DNA of 64,000 nt from positions 13,184,719 through 13,248,718 of the forward strand of contig NC_064444.1 of assembly GCF_023343835.1 (NCBI RefSeq). Reading direction: 5' to 3'. Positions 47,382 to 59,800 of this stretch are shown one piece after another. Under the pieces are notes generated by a model. The model did not search any database and was not told the origin of the DNA. It saw only the letters and a program-made list of their open reading frames with translations. Origin of the DNA: Lagopus muta. Taxonomy: Eukaryota; Chordata; Aves; Galliformes; Phasianidae. Made by a program: the position numbers and the translations under genes. The first letter of the stretch is position 1. Each line of letters starts with the position of its first letter.

Positions 47382-47660
47382 GCATGAAGGAAGAATTGAG
47401 GTATTTTACATTGCCTCAAATGACCAGCATTGTATTCATAAAATACTGTATATCTTGCAAATCTTTATTTAAACAGAACAGTTGAACTGTTCATTTTTCA
47501 ATCTGAAGTAAAATACTTTCAAGACCTTTTAGTTTGCCTGCTCATTTGTCTTGTACATTTCATCTCTGTATTTGACTCAAGTCTAATTCCTTTTTGAGTT
47601 TCAATACTTTTGTGAAGATTTTGTGAATATATGAAAAATAAATGTTTAATCTAACTACTG

Positions 47661-50600
47661 CAGTTTATCACCATTCTTGGCACTCACCGTTTTTCCCTTC
47701 ACAGTACTGAAAAGAACAGTGTTCAAAGCTCTTTCAGGTTTTGTAGTGTCTGGGTGCTTCACCCGCTGGTTGCTGGGCACCTCTACCTTTTGCAGAGGTG
47801 GGCCTGCCCTGCAGCTTTTCGCTTTAAGAGAGCCGAAGCAGAATATTCTGAGAACAAGTTGTAAGGATATACGTGTATACAGGTTTTTTTTACTATGACC
47901 TTTCTTTAATTCCCCTCCGTTCTGAATGTAGGCAACTTGTCCAATCTTGTGTTCCGTTTGGAGTTGTCCAAACCTTGCATTCTGAGCAGGGCATTGTGGA
48001 TGTACACACAAGTTTAATAGCAGTTGCCTTCGGTGGAAACTTTGTTAGCACAAATCCTGAAGCATGGCTGATTTCTATGAGTTTATGCTCTTAATTCTAT
48101 TAACTAATTATAACATAATTATGCAATTCCTTGCATAAATCAGTAGGAAGACATATACATATTTACGTATTGAATTCTTCCTTGCTGTGCCAGTTTGATA
48201 ACACAGGCCTTCTAAAACACCTAGAGATGCTGAAATGCTTGTACATCCTCCTGCTGGGACATCGGATTGGTGGTTTGGTTGTTGTTTGTTAGCATTTTTA
48301 AAAGGTAGCTCAGATTGTTTTTATTCTTAAAAAGCTGTGTAGTATTATTTATTTTACAGCCATTCTTTTACAGTGTGGCAAAAAAAGAAGCTGAAATGTA
48401 AGTCAAGCTTTGTTTGTGACTCATGACATGATTCTCTTTTCTCTTTATCTCCACGTTCCTTGCAGGATTCTCAGAATTTACAGTTTGGATTTTCAGTCTT
48501 GAAGTTGTAGGAAAATGATTTTGTTAATCTTTTGAAAATAAAAAGCTTTCCAATTGGTGGCAAACTTTCCTTTTAAATGTACTTCAAAAATGGAAAGTTT
48601 CCATTTCATGTCTGGAGTCCCCTTGTGTGCTTCCTAAATGTAATGTGAGCAAGTGGTTAGACAATGGTCTTATCATGAAAACGGACATCAAGTTAAAGAG
48701 GTCAGCATCTTGACATCTGGTGGGTGCTAAAACTCATGTGAGATGTTACCATGTGACTCCAAAGCAAAACAAACAAACAAACTATGCAATTACTTTAGAA
48801 AGAGGAATGCCCCATTCAGGGGCTGCAACAAAAAATACATTTAATTATTCCAGCCAGTGTTAAAGTGAAAAAACTAGTGACTACTTACACTGCTGGTTCC
48901 TACAACTTGATTCTTTTGCTTAGAAATGCAATTTTCTAGAATCAAATCTGCTATGTCTTGCAAGTTTCTCTCTCCTGAAAGGGAAAACATGAGAGCTTTA
49001 TTTTCTAATCTGTAGTGCTTCCGTGAGCTTGTTAAATAGCTTCTCAAAAATGTTTTCCAGTTGCAGTGACCAAAGTGTTAGTGTGTCTTGTCTCTACATC
49101 CATGAGCTATTGACCAGTACTTCTGATAGACAGCTATTCGTGGCTTCACCTGTAAGTTGAAAGCAGCTTCGTTACTTCGTGGTCCTAAAATCTGTCACAC
49201 TTGCAGAGCTCCTTCTGTTGAAGTTAATGGTCTTTTTCCAGTAATAGTTTGTTCTGAGCCTAATTACTGATCTTCAAAGGTTGGTGATTAGGATGTTTGA
49301 GATAACCCCAGAGAAATGATCCAACACATAGAATCCTCTCCAAGTTACTTAATGGAATGCTGTTCTGAGTAATAGAGGGAATAGAAGAATTAAGAGTTAG
49401 ATAGCCTTATTAGGTTGACAAGCCCAAAATTTGAGCATCTACTTGAAAAAGGAATAAAGTAGCCCAAAACCAGTTACTTGTGCATTTTAGTATGATAGTG
49501 CTAGATTAATTTAATCTACATTTTAGGTCACAGAAAAATTTAGATGAGTTAATTTTCAGTAGTTTTGATGTTAACTCTTATTATCTAGTGACCATGGCCG
49601 TTTTATTAATTTCTACCAGAAGTGTGGTGCCTTTAGTAGACTTCTCAACCACAGACACGGTTGGGGTACAGTTCATACGATTCTTCCATTGCAGTAACTA
49701 CTTCAAATAATTGCTTCTTCCCATTTGTTTGTTCTCCTACGCACCAACCAGTGGTGAATGTGAGTATGAAGCGGGGCAAGAGAAAGAAAAAACATACATT
49801 TTGTTTTCTGCAAATGAGTTGGTAAAAATTGATGGGATCCTGAAAGTCGTTTGTGTATGCAAATAAGCAAGAGAACACCAAGAGAAAATGAATAGAAGAA
49901 ATCTTGGAGATAGTCCACGTAAAAGTCTTATAGAGGAATGCCATCTTTTTGCCTTCCAAGATGAACAACGATGAGACACCACAAGGCTTCCGGTGAGTCA
50001 GTTTGCTTGAGCATTCCTTATCAGGTACTGAATGAGCTGAGCAGTAAATCTCACCACTGAAGTCAGTTAGATTCCTATGCTCCCCAGCAGCTATAAACAG
50101 CTACAAAGGCATTTATTAGCAATCAGGCTGATTCTAATTTGTCTTGCTTCTGCTTTCTCCTGCTAGGTGGCTTTTAAAAGATGCCGTTTTAATCCTTGGT
50201 TGCTTTTAAAAAAAAAAAAAATAAACAAAAACTTGCTAACTTGAGTCTTATAATCCTTTTTTTTTTTTAAATATTTTTATTGTTAAGCCAACCTTCAGTT
50301 TTGTGGTGCGAAGTCTTGGTAGTGAATGTGGTATTTATCAGACCCTGTCCAGCCCTCTACAGAGAGGCAGGAATTGAGGTGAAAATTGATAGAGTTTTGA
50401 AAGGAATATTTGAAAGGAAGATTATCTTCTCTGAATGTAATGTTCCCACCTTAAAAAACAAAACAAATCTGCTTCACTGGTCTGTACACAACAGGTTGTT
50501 TCACCTGAGAGTGTGAATGTATATATATTTCTGTTTCTTTATTTTACAATGATATTGTAGTTTATGTGAAGCACCATGTAGTGGTTACTGTTTGTATTTC

Positions 50601-51000
50601 CCTTGTCCTATGGCCTTTCCAAACAGGACTGCTGTCATTTTCACAGCAAATAAGGCACGGTGAAGTTTGAGGTGCTTGTTTCATATTTTTCTTCATTGCA
50701 GTAGATTTTGAATCAGACTAATTTGTGGTTGTCTGCTAATCAGTAACTATGAGAAAACCATCCTCAGAAAAATCAATGGCTGATCCAACAGCAGGTGGAA
50801 ATGTTTCTTACTTTCTTCCTTCATTGCTAGCTTGTTTGCCTTTTCAAAATTTTTAACAGTGCAAGGGAATAATTTATAAAGTAATGTAATATAGAAAATA
50901 TTTTGTACTTATAGAAAAAATTTTACTTATACCAAAATGTGTCTTACTAAACATATGTTATGATGTTAACTTGTATCCCTAAAGGTGACAAAATAAAGCA
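47661..51000 (+). other. Possible extended TENT4B 3' UTR
   Basis: No gene was recognised. Further AATAAA hexamers at 48537-48542 and 50992-50997 could end longer TENT4B transcripts; sequence alone cannot decide. Minus-strand open frames near 49645-49968 (107 codons) overlap one another in different frames and match no known family. Confidence 0.35.
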
Positions 51001-54000
51001 GTCCAATTCCTGAAAACCTCAACCACGTCAGAGCTGCAGTGTGTGCCACCTGCTGAATGACTTCTGCGCAGTGTCTAAGCAACATACTCCATCTAAGAAA
51101 GGTAGTTCAAAGGTTTCTGCTTTATAATGTTTGTACATAGGTGCTAGGAACTTAAGGTAGTAGGAGTTTGTCTGGTACTGCTGAGTTTCACCTCCATTCC
51201 TCATACATCCCACATCCCAGAGCTACGGGGATGGATGAAAAAATCAAACTTTGGTGTTTGGAGGAAAAAAAGTTTAGACAGTATCAGCAGGGTTCAGAAG
51301 CCAATGGGCAGGAGCTGCCGGCCCCTGAGAGAGGAGCTGCTGCAGCAGGGGCTGTGCTTGGCCTGGCATCTCCCTGTGTATGCAGGGACGGCCATGGGCG
51401 GCTCCGCTCACCGGACCTGCCTTCCTAGACAAAGAGCTTTATTTAAATGCACCTAGCAATTAAGGGTTTCTCCATTCTTGAGAGGAAAGTCACGTGATGC
51501 TTTATCAAAACCAAAACAAACTTCTCAGAGTACGTTGGCAAACACCGAAGTTAGGAACCTGGAAGCTGAAGAATTAACATAAAAGGGAAGGAATTCAGAC
51601 TTTCATAGGTACAGAGGGTGCTGGTCAGTAGAATAACAATAGAACAACAATAGAAAACAGCAATTCATTAAATAATGCCAATTCTCTTTCTGCAGGTATC
51701 AACAGGCAAAAATCCCATGAAAAACACAGTACTTGGGCTGTGTGATGAGGTACTGTGTCTGTACCTCTGGGAGAGTCTGAATATCCTAATGTGGCTTAGT
51801 AAGGAAGTACTAGTTGATAGTGTAGTTAATAGGAAAACTACAGTTAAAATTTTGATGAGCTGGTGCATCAGTAAAAGGCCATAAATTAGAATTGATGTTT
51901 ACTTTCCTGATCTCACTATAGGAAGTTCTTCCCTTTCTTGTTTCACGTCCTCTTCGATATTTCAATTTTTACACACTTCCTGTAGTTCTGTGACACATCT
52001 GGCCTGTACAGGAAACCTCAGCCATCGTCCATTCCAGCTGCCAGTTGGCATCAATTAAGAATTTATGTAATCCATTTTCAACACAGTCATAGTTTTTGAT
52101 ACAGCAGAACTCTGTGATTTCAAAATAACAAAAAACTAAAGCATCTATCATCTTAGTTCCTCTCAGCTTTGAGATAATCGTGATATTAAAATGCTTGAAA
52201 ATGCCAAATACTTGCAGCAAAGCACAGGTTTTTCTCAGTATAAAGGATAAAGGGGAGGAGTATTGTCTATTAAAATCACAATCACCACCTAAATCTAGTG
52301 TTCAAGAAGTCAGCTATTTCCTTAAAACTCCATGTAATGGGGCTATGTTGATTTAACCAGATGATTTTGCCCACGCTTTCTTTTTTCAATTGTTTCAAAA
52401 CTGGCTTTTCTTTTTTTTTTTAAGTAAAACCATATTTTCCAGTGGAGTCTCTACCAACTTCCTGTTCTAGGACAACTCATGCAAAAGCAATTTTCCCTGA
52501 TAATACACATGGTCTGTTTGGCCCTTAGTAATTTACCCAAAGTTTTCTGTTTGATTTCCAATATGTCCTTGTGGCTGCTAATGTGGAGACACTGGAAGTG
52601 CAAACTGAGAGCAGTTAGCTATTTTCACAGTCAATGATAAAATGATTTAACCTTTGCTGTTTTCCTTAAATCAATAACGTCGTCAGTTCTATTAGAAGCC
52701 CCACCTGCAGCGTTGCAGTACCAAACAGAGAAATGTCCTTTTATTTATTTTCTTCCCTTGTGTAACTTAGCAGTTAAGGAGGAGTGACCCCTCAATAAGG
52801 TCATCACAATAGTTTTTTCAGCAAGCACAGACTGGGTCTGCTGTCACTCAGCATTGTTGTGAACAATTCAATTTCTAGAAGAAAATGTTACATTTTAATA
52901 TAGACCAACTTCAATATACAGAAGCACTGTAAAACGGGTCTGACCTGTGGCTCTTGGTGCAGTCCTGATCACACCCACGAGCACAGCTGGAAGGTTTTAG
53001 CCGTTGGCCAAGCACTGATTTTAGGGCACGATGCACATTCTTGCTCCGCAGAAAGAAGCATGAGAGAGAAAGGAAGTGGAAATACTTCTCTGTTTCTTAA
53101 TTGACTTAAGAAGTCAACAAACCTCGCAGCCAAGGCTGCAAAGCTGGAGAAATCGAGTGGTGAGACTTGGACTGCGAAGTGCTTCATTTCCTTTAGAAGC
53201 TGGCTTATTAGCCCCTTTGTTACAGTAGTGCTTCTTTTGGTCCACTGACAACCATCCTGACCTCTTCAATGGTTTCACATTGCTGTGAGTTTGTGTTGGT
53301 TTTCCAGTTTTCTTTGGAGAAGCTGCTTTTATAGAACCAAGTCCCACTGACTTTCACAAAATACAGAACAGTAGAAAATGTGACCTTGGTTCCAAGTCAG
53401 TTAGACCGAGAATTTTAAAACAAATCACAGCTGTGACAAGAAACCTGAGCAGCTTTTCATTTGCCTAGAGATGCATGTAACTCCTGTAGATTTTATGCTT
53501 TAGAGAAAAGAAGCAAATTATTCCCAAAAGTTCCTTAAATTGATCCAATAGCCCAGGAATGCAAGCTACATAACAGTAGTGAAATTCTACCTTCTTTTTA
53601 TTGTAGCTGATGCAGTAAAGTATTTTTGCATTTAACATCATAAACGTAATGGTCTTCAGCAATCCATTCTAATACTGTCTCTAAAATGAGGATGATATCA
53701 ATGTAACAGCTCAAAATAATTTCCCTTTCCTTTCCTCCTAAGCATGTAGTGCCAACCGCTTCAGGACTGTGGTATTATTAGACATCTTTGAACTCACAGA
53801 TTTACAGGAAATAGCACAAAATTTACCTGAGCTATTCGTCTTGCTCTCTAAATGAAGTTAAGGCTGTCTTGGTTGCTTTTTCTTTGGTTAGCTGCAAAAG
53901 GCAGCGTGATAAAGCGCGCTTTCCTAAATGCCATCTGCTCAGCAACTGTCCCTTGAGCACTACCTGACTCATTTATGGGAGCCACGGAACGCCTCAGTGT

Positions 54001-55149
54001 TGAAAGTCTTTGCAAATAAAATTATTTAAAAGTTACTTATTGGGACCCAATTTACCCCTCTTTCTACTATGAATAGTGCAAGAAAATATCCTGTAGGCAG
54101 ATTCAACCCACAATGACTTAAGAATTAAGGCACCCCCCCATTAGAATTACAATTGCAATCTACACTGAAGCATACATCCTTATTGTACAAAGCAAACCTC
54201 TGCAATGCTCTGTAACTCAATTTGCAAACAGTGCTGGAAGTGGATTTGGTAGAAACAACACATCAACAACTAATTCAAATAGAAAATTGGAAAAGAGTTT
54301 GAATTTTGTCATGCTAGATCTCATCAGCTAATGCGTTGCATTTTATTTTAATTGAATAACTATAACCTATCATAAATCTAGATTTGTGATTCAGTCTGGA
54401 AGGTTTAGATGCATGTTTAGTGCTCTGGTCCTATATGTGCAATACCTGCATTTTTAAGAGGGTTTTTTTTCCCTCCTTTTGTAGGACTTCTTCTCTAAAC
54501 AAGTGCTTGAAAATCATGAAGCATGCTTGTCTATGGATAACACAGCTTCACAGTATCACACTGTACAGCTGTACGTATGTACAGCTCTCACATGCACACA
54601 GGTCATTTATTTGGGTCTGAAGGTGCCAACAGACAAATGATTAATTGCAGGCTGGTGCCCAGGCAGAGCTGCTTGCAAGGAAGCTGCAGTGCTGCAGGAA
54701 AAGACAAGGGGAAGTGTGTGCTGTATGTAGCATGTGTGGGAGCCAATGGATTGTATCTTAAAGTCTATACTTCGCTTTTTTTGCTTTTACATCCATTTTG
54801 CTAGAAATGAGTTGTAGTTATCCAGTTTAATCATCGTAGCAGTTCTCATATAGCACTTCTGGTGTTCTGGAACTGCTGCTGTTAAAAAGTTACAGCATCA
54901 GTAGTACTGAATCATGCAGAATTTTATATCTTCATGTGGGACAGCAAATGGTTGTGGGTATACGGAGCTGATCTGAAGGAACTGGTGTGCTTGGGAGGTC
55001 CACAAACTTGTGATGAAGTCCAGCTGTTCTGAAATAAGTCCACTGATGATCTCAGAGCCATGCATTTTCCATTTCCTGCAGGTTTTTTAATCCAGTTATC
55101 TACTCCAGCTTTCATTGAAGAGGAATTCTTTCTAACACGTGTTTTGCTG
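51001..55149. other. Intergenic, no supported gene
   Basis: A/T-rich DNA with many short minus-strand open segments interrupted by stops in all frames. One exon-shaped minus-strand piece (acceptor TTTTGCAG at about 53840, donor CAG|GTAAAT at about 53826) and a 55-codon minus frame at 54898-55065 were noted but cannot be tied to any family. Confidence 0.5.
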
Positions 55150-56350
55150 GAGGATCTTTTTCTCCCTCTCCCGATCCTGGCCTGCGCGGCCTTTAAAGTT
55201 TCCCTTCCACCTCGAGCGGTTCTGCGATGCTACGAACTGACAGAACTAGGTTTGAATTCCCCATCCCACAAAGCGCTCCCGGTCGGCAGTCTCACGAAAC
55301 GCTTCCCATTTGCAATATCCGAACGGGAGCGTGAGAGGCGACCAGAGCACTTGCGGTGCGTGCGAAGCGCTGCTCCCCGCGTGGCGAGCCGAGCGCGGGG
55401 CTCCGGCCTGAGGAGAAGGATGGAGCGAGCGCTGCCCACGCGACACCCGTAGCCTTCAATGACCGCACCGAGCCGTGTGACGGCTGCGGGGCTCTGGCAG
55501 ACGGCGGGGCCGCCTGCGCTGACAGCCCGCCGGGCCGAAGGCTGAGCGGAGCCCGCGCGCCGCCTCACAGCTCCTCGCGCCGCCGCCAGGAGGCGGGAAG
55601 GGCACGACGCACAACGCCCCGCGCGCACGGAGCCTCCCGCGGACACCTCGGAGACGGCAGGAGGAGGAGGAGGAGGAGGGAGCAGCAGCGCCCGGTACCG
55701 ACCCGCCGTCCACCGCTACCGCTTCTCTTCTGGCCGCCGCAGGTGAGCGCTGGGCCGGGCGTCCCTTCCCTTCTCGGCGGTGGGGGCCGGGCGGGCGGGG
55801 CCGAGAGCGGCCGCGCCCCGGAGGTGAGGGGCCCCGAGGTGAGGGCGCCCTGCCGCCGCGATCGCCGTCCGCCCGGCCCTGGGGAACTTCTGCCTGCAGG
55901 GTAAGGGAAGCCGGGGCGCGCTCGGCCGGGGAGAGCCCCGATCCGCTCCGCTTCATCGCTGCGGCTCGCGCCGGAACGCTGCCGGAGCGGCGCGCCGTGC
56001 GCGGGATGGCACCCAGCGACTTACCGTGGTCCCCATAGGGTCTGGGCGGTTCCAGTAACGAAGGAAGAGAGAGGCTGAAAGAGCAGAACTTGCGGAAAGT
56101 AACAGCGAGCCGTGCTGCGCCGAGTGCCTCGTGCGGGCAGCCGGCGCGGTGTCAGGCCCGTGCTGCTTTCGCTGGGTCGGGTCGGCTCGGCGTGCGGAGC
56201 CCTGAGCCGAGAGCTGAGCCGAGAGCTGAGCTGCGCTGAGCGCCGCGCTTTGTGCCTGCACAGCGGCCCGGAGCGAGACCGAGAGCGGCTCGTCCTGCTG
56301 GAGGATCCCGGGTCCCCGATTGCGTACTTTTTCAGTCTATTCGAGTTTTA
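55150..56350 (+). promoter_or_regulatory. Second CpG island with candidate first-exon donors
   Basis: GC- and CpG-rich region of about 1.2 kb. On + it has several good splice donors: CAG|GTGAGC at 55743, GAG|GTGAGG near 55824 and 55839, and CAGG|GTAAGG at 55901, which suggests a promoter with alternative untranslated first exons. A GGA repeat lies at 55661-55680. In human the next gene on this strand after TENT4B is ADCY7, so this is plausibly its promoter, but no adenylate cyclase coding sequence is present to prove it. Confidence 0.55.
55661..55680. repeat. (GGA)n short repeat in the CpG island
   Basis: About six GGA units, purine-only, just upstream of the first candidate donor at 55743. 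Confidence 0.9.
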
Positions 56351-56370
56351 CTTTAGGGAAAGAAGCATGT

Positions 56371-56868
56371 AGGTTGCTCCAAAAGTAATGCCTCATATTC
56401 TTTTTTTCTTTTAAAGAAGCTTCAATAGTTACAAAGACCAGTACTATTGTTTGGTAGAGCGAATTCTCAGCAACAGAACACTTTTTCAACGCAGTTGTGA
56501 CCGTTTGCTCTGCAGCAGCAGAGGTGCCCCACTGTCACTATTGGCGCTGCTGAAATGCACCACCTACTGCCTTGCTGTACTCACATCCACTGCTTGGTCT
56601 CCATAAGCATTCAGCAAATGCTGATATTAAGGGATGCCATTTTTTTCTGCATGTAGGATTCCAGTGACACACCTTTCCTTCATCTTCACTTCCATGTCAG
56701 ACATCATTTTATCAGACTGCCCCTCTGCTGCTTTCTGTTGTGTGGCAACAAACTGTAATTGTGCCTGGTGGGAAGGTACAACCTCTGCTGCCATACCACC
56801 GACATTTGCTTCTGCCATTGTGGGCCAACACAATAAAATAGGAGGTATTTCTTTTGGAGCAGCCTTAG
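56371..56868 (-). mobile_element. Internally deleted mariner element (Galluhop-like)
   Basis: Left terminal repeat GGTTGCTCCAAAAGTAATGC starts at about 56372. A near-perfect inverted copy (GGAGGTATTTCTTTTGGAGC then AGCC) ends at about 56865. TA-like dinucleotides flank both ends imperfectly. On the minus strand, 56698-56630 reads DMEVKMKERCVTGILHAEK, resembling the N-terminus of mariner transposases of this group, followed by a stop and decayed text. At about 500 bp it is much shorter than a full mariner (about 1.2-1.3 kb), so the catalytic region is deleted and the copy is non-autonomous. The Galluhop assignment is from memory of the terminal repeat. Confidence 0.72.
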
Positions 56869-59800
56869 TGCTTAAATCTCCAGAGAAGACTGAAATGTGT
56901 GAGGCGGGTTGGCTCATGTCTTTTTGTGCTGCAGAAGCAGCGTGTATCATTCAGCTCTGCTCTTGGTAGGAAGCTTAACAGCATTACTGCACTAAGCGAG
57001 CATGCTTAACTGAGGGATTCAGACATCTCCGTATGTATGATGTGATGTCCACTACCATTTGGTCTCATTACGTTTGCTGGAGGCGGGTAAAGCATGTCAG
57101 TGAGAAGAGTCACCTATCCTGCTGGTGTTAGCAGGGACCCAGGGCCCTTTTAGAGGCTGCTGAGGTGAGGCTGCTTTGTGGTGTGCAGAAGTGTTGAAAT
57201 CTGATGAAGCCACTTGAAACCATTTTTGGATACTAAAAGTAAACACACAGTGTAGTGTTTGCATTTGGCTCAGCATAGAAGCCCACTTCTCTCCTGTCAG
57301 TGTGCAGCTCTTTATTTGTATTGCTCTCTGCCTTACACGCTTGGTCATGGACCAAGACCACGTTGTACTAAGCGCTGTGCAAATATTAGGGGGAGTCCAT
57401 GCAAATGGTTTGGATTCTGAGGCTGTTGTGATTTATTGTAGGAAATAAAATGTCCTCTGCTGGACACAGGGGTATGAACGTTCCTACAGAGTGGGACATG
57501 CACTGATGGTTTTGCTGCTTTGTGCTGTAACTGAGGATGCTGCAATCTTTTCTATTTATTTAAATGAAGAAACAGGCTGTGAAATGTTTTATTATTACTA
57601 AGCAAGCAGAATTCCAGGGGAGAATGAGAGAGTTTTGGGGAAGGTTTAATGCTTAGTGATAGGTGCGAAATAAATAAACGCTGTAGTGCTTGTGGGTTTT
57701 TGTTTGTTACAAAGATATCCCATCTTCCAGATGTTGAAATCCTGATCCGGAAGCTTTTAAAAGGTCCCCTGTGGGCAGGAGGACGATGTGTGGCAGGTCT
57801 GTGGTAAGACCCGTGTGCACAGGGTATACTTGTGTGAAATAAGTGCTTTGGAATTAAGTATTCTGAATTGCAGTGGTTGACAAAGTCATCATGCGTTGAC
57901 ATTTCCCTCTATCCAGAGATGTAGAATGGAAAATAAGAATGAGAAGAACCAGCCTGGAAGCAAGAGGGCAATACTGGTTTCTAATGGCCATTAAAGGACG
58001 TTATTTGTGCTTCCAGAAGCCATTACTTACAGCAGTTAGGGACATTGGGGGTTCTTGTAAAGCAGCCATTAAGCTTCTTAATTTTTTTCTTAATGAAGCT
58101 AATGTCAACACCATTAAGAGTAAGCAGGGAAGGCACTTCATTCCCTAATGTATGTGCATCCTTACCTCGTGGTTTGTGCTAAGTGAAAGAGCAGGTGCTG
58201 GTGGAGAGCTAATTAGCTGAGGTGTTAGCCTAGAGACAGATGAACGCAGCCTTCTGTTAATGTGGGTGTCTGTGTAATTGCCAGTGGCTCTGGGATCAAA
58301 AAGAGGAAAGATGGTGTTCCTTGTGGAATTACCAAAAAATGAAAAGTGTAAATTGAAATCTTACTGATGTGTTTGTTGGAATAAGCCCTTGACTTAACGT
58401 AGCAGAATTTATGGAAACGATCACTTTTAATCTGTTGTAAAGGCTTTAAAGCGTAGGGTGAAGCACTTCACCCGGAGATTCCTCCCTCAGTCTGAATGTC
58501 TGTGATAGAGCTGTGTTTATCTGTTTGGAAAAGCACCCGGCTGCCTGATGGCTTGGGAGGGTTTGGTTGCTGTATTAGGGGAATGAAATGTAGCACTGAG
58601 CAGGGCTTCTGTTCAGATCATCTTTTGGGACTTCTATGGGAAATATACGTATGTTTATCAATCCAGGACCGTTTGTTTACACTGAGTGACCTGGAGATGA
58701 AGGCCATGTGGGAGGTGGGACTGGAGGTGTCTGTGCTGCAGAGGGCTGTCTGCTGGTAGGCACCATCTGGAGGGCTGTTCTTTCGCAGGCTGAGCTCTGC
58801 TCAGCACATCTTCTATTAAGTGAGTATCTGCGAACTTTCAAGATGATGATTTGCTAACCTGACAGGATGTTACAGTGTGAAGTAGTTTGTAACCGTTCTG
58901 CAGGCAGATCGTCCTGCATCAACATGAGGAAGTGCAGCTTCTGCCTTAGGCCACGAGGTACGTGCCTTGTGTGCAGTGCTGACAAACAGGCCTTCTGCTC
59001 TCAAAGTGTAAAATAGGAATTCGGGATTTCCTCCTGTCTTTTAAAGAGCCATCTTCACTTGGAAAAAAAAAAAAAACCTTTAATAAAAATGGTATAAAAC
59101 GTTTCATGATAAAAAGTATTTCATCGTTATCTCCAGAGAGATTTGCCAATCATTTGAAGAAACTTCTGCTGTTTTTGCCCTTTGCTTTACACCCTGCCCT
59201 GCCTTCCTTCATTCGCCCCAAGAAGGCTCCCGGCTCTGTCCCACAGTGCCAGCTGCTGCCGTGGTGGTCTGCAGTGCATTTCATCTTTCATTCTGCACGT
59301 GTTTTTCATTGCTTAATACACACAACAGACAGCAGGGCGAGTACTTTATGCTGTGATACTCACTGCACATCATCTGTGGGCTCCTACTCTAGCTGAGCCT
59401 CATCTCTTCAGAGTTAGGAAGATAAGACTCAAAAGGTGAATTCATTTCCTCCAGGTTCTGCAGAGACAGATGAAAGGGTAATGTTGAAGAGGAATGTGGG
59501 GTTGCCGTTCCTTCTCTAATGGAGGCATTGCTTTAGCTCAGCAGCTTGTAGTTATTACATGGATTTTTAGTAAGATGTGTCCTTCAAGTAGGAACGTGAT
59601 TTGTTTTGTGTAGCCTGATTTCAGTAATGTTCTATGCAACTCAAGCTGGTGTTCTGTGACAGCCAGGCTGCTGTTTCACTCTTTATGGCACAGTGTGAGT
59701 TCAGCAGCTCCAGTCTGTCTGTGGCTTAGAGACAAAGCCATGTCAAAGTTGGCTCAGGGCTGCAATGCTGCTGCTTTTCTGAAGAGCCTCCTTGCAGCTC

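Larger units (their letters stand above)
44881..47660 (+). other. TENT4B: TENT4B 3' UTR, main part, with two poly(A) signals
   Basis: Sequence after the stop with no other gene. AATAAA hexamers occur at 45233-45238 (proximal) and 47637-47642; the second is followed by T/GT-rich DNA and is the best candidate for a major distal end. The UTR also holds an A-rich tract (45048-45168), a TGTATATA Pumilio-type site (45433-45440), a pyrimidine-rich stretch (45855-45975) and an uninterrupted run of 27 A (47355-47381). Confidence 0.65.

Noticed and set aside
49645-49982. Three overlapping minus-strand ORFs of 71-107 codons
   Set aside because: They occupy different frames of the same bases, so at most one could be real. 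None matches a known protein and no supporting splice context was found.
53826-53840. Exon-like minus-strand segments near 53826-53840 and 53660 as parts of a lost gene
   Set aside because: Joining them leaves stop codons in every frame and no family match. Splice-like motifs this good occur by chance in A/T-rich DNA. Kept only as a low-interest note.
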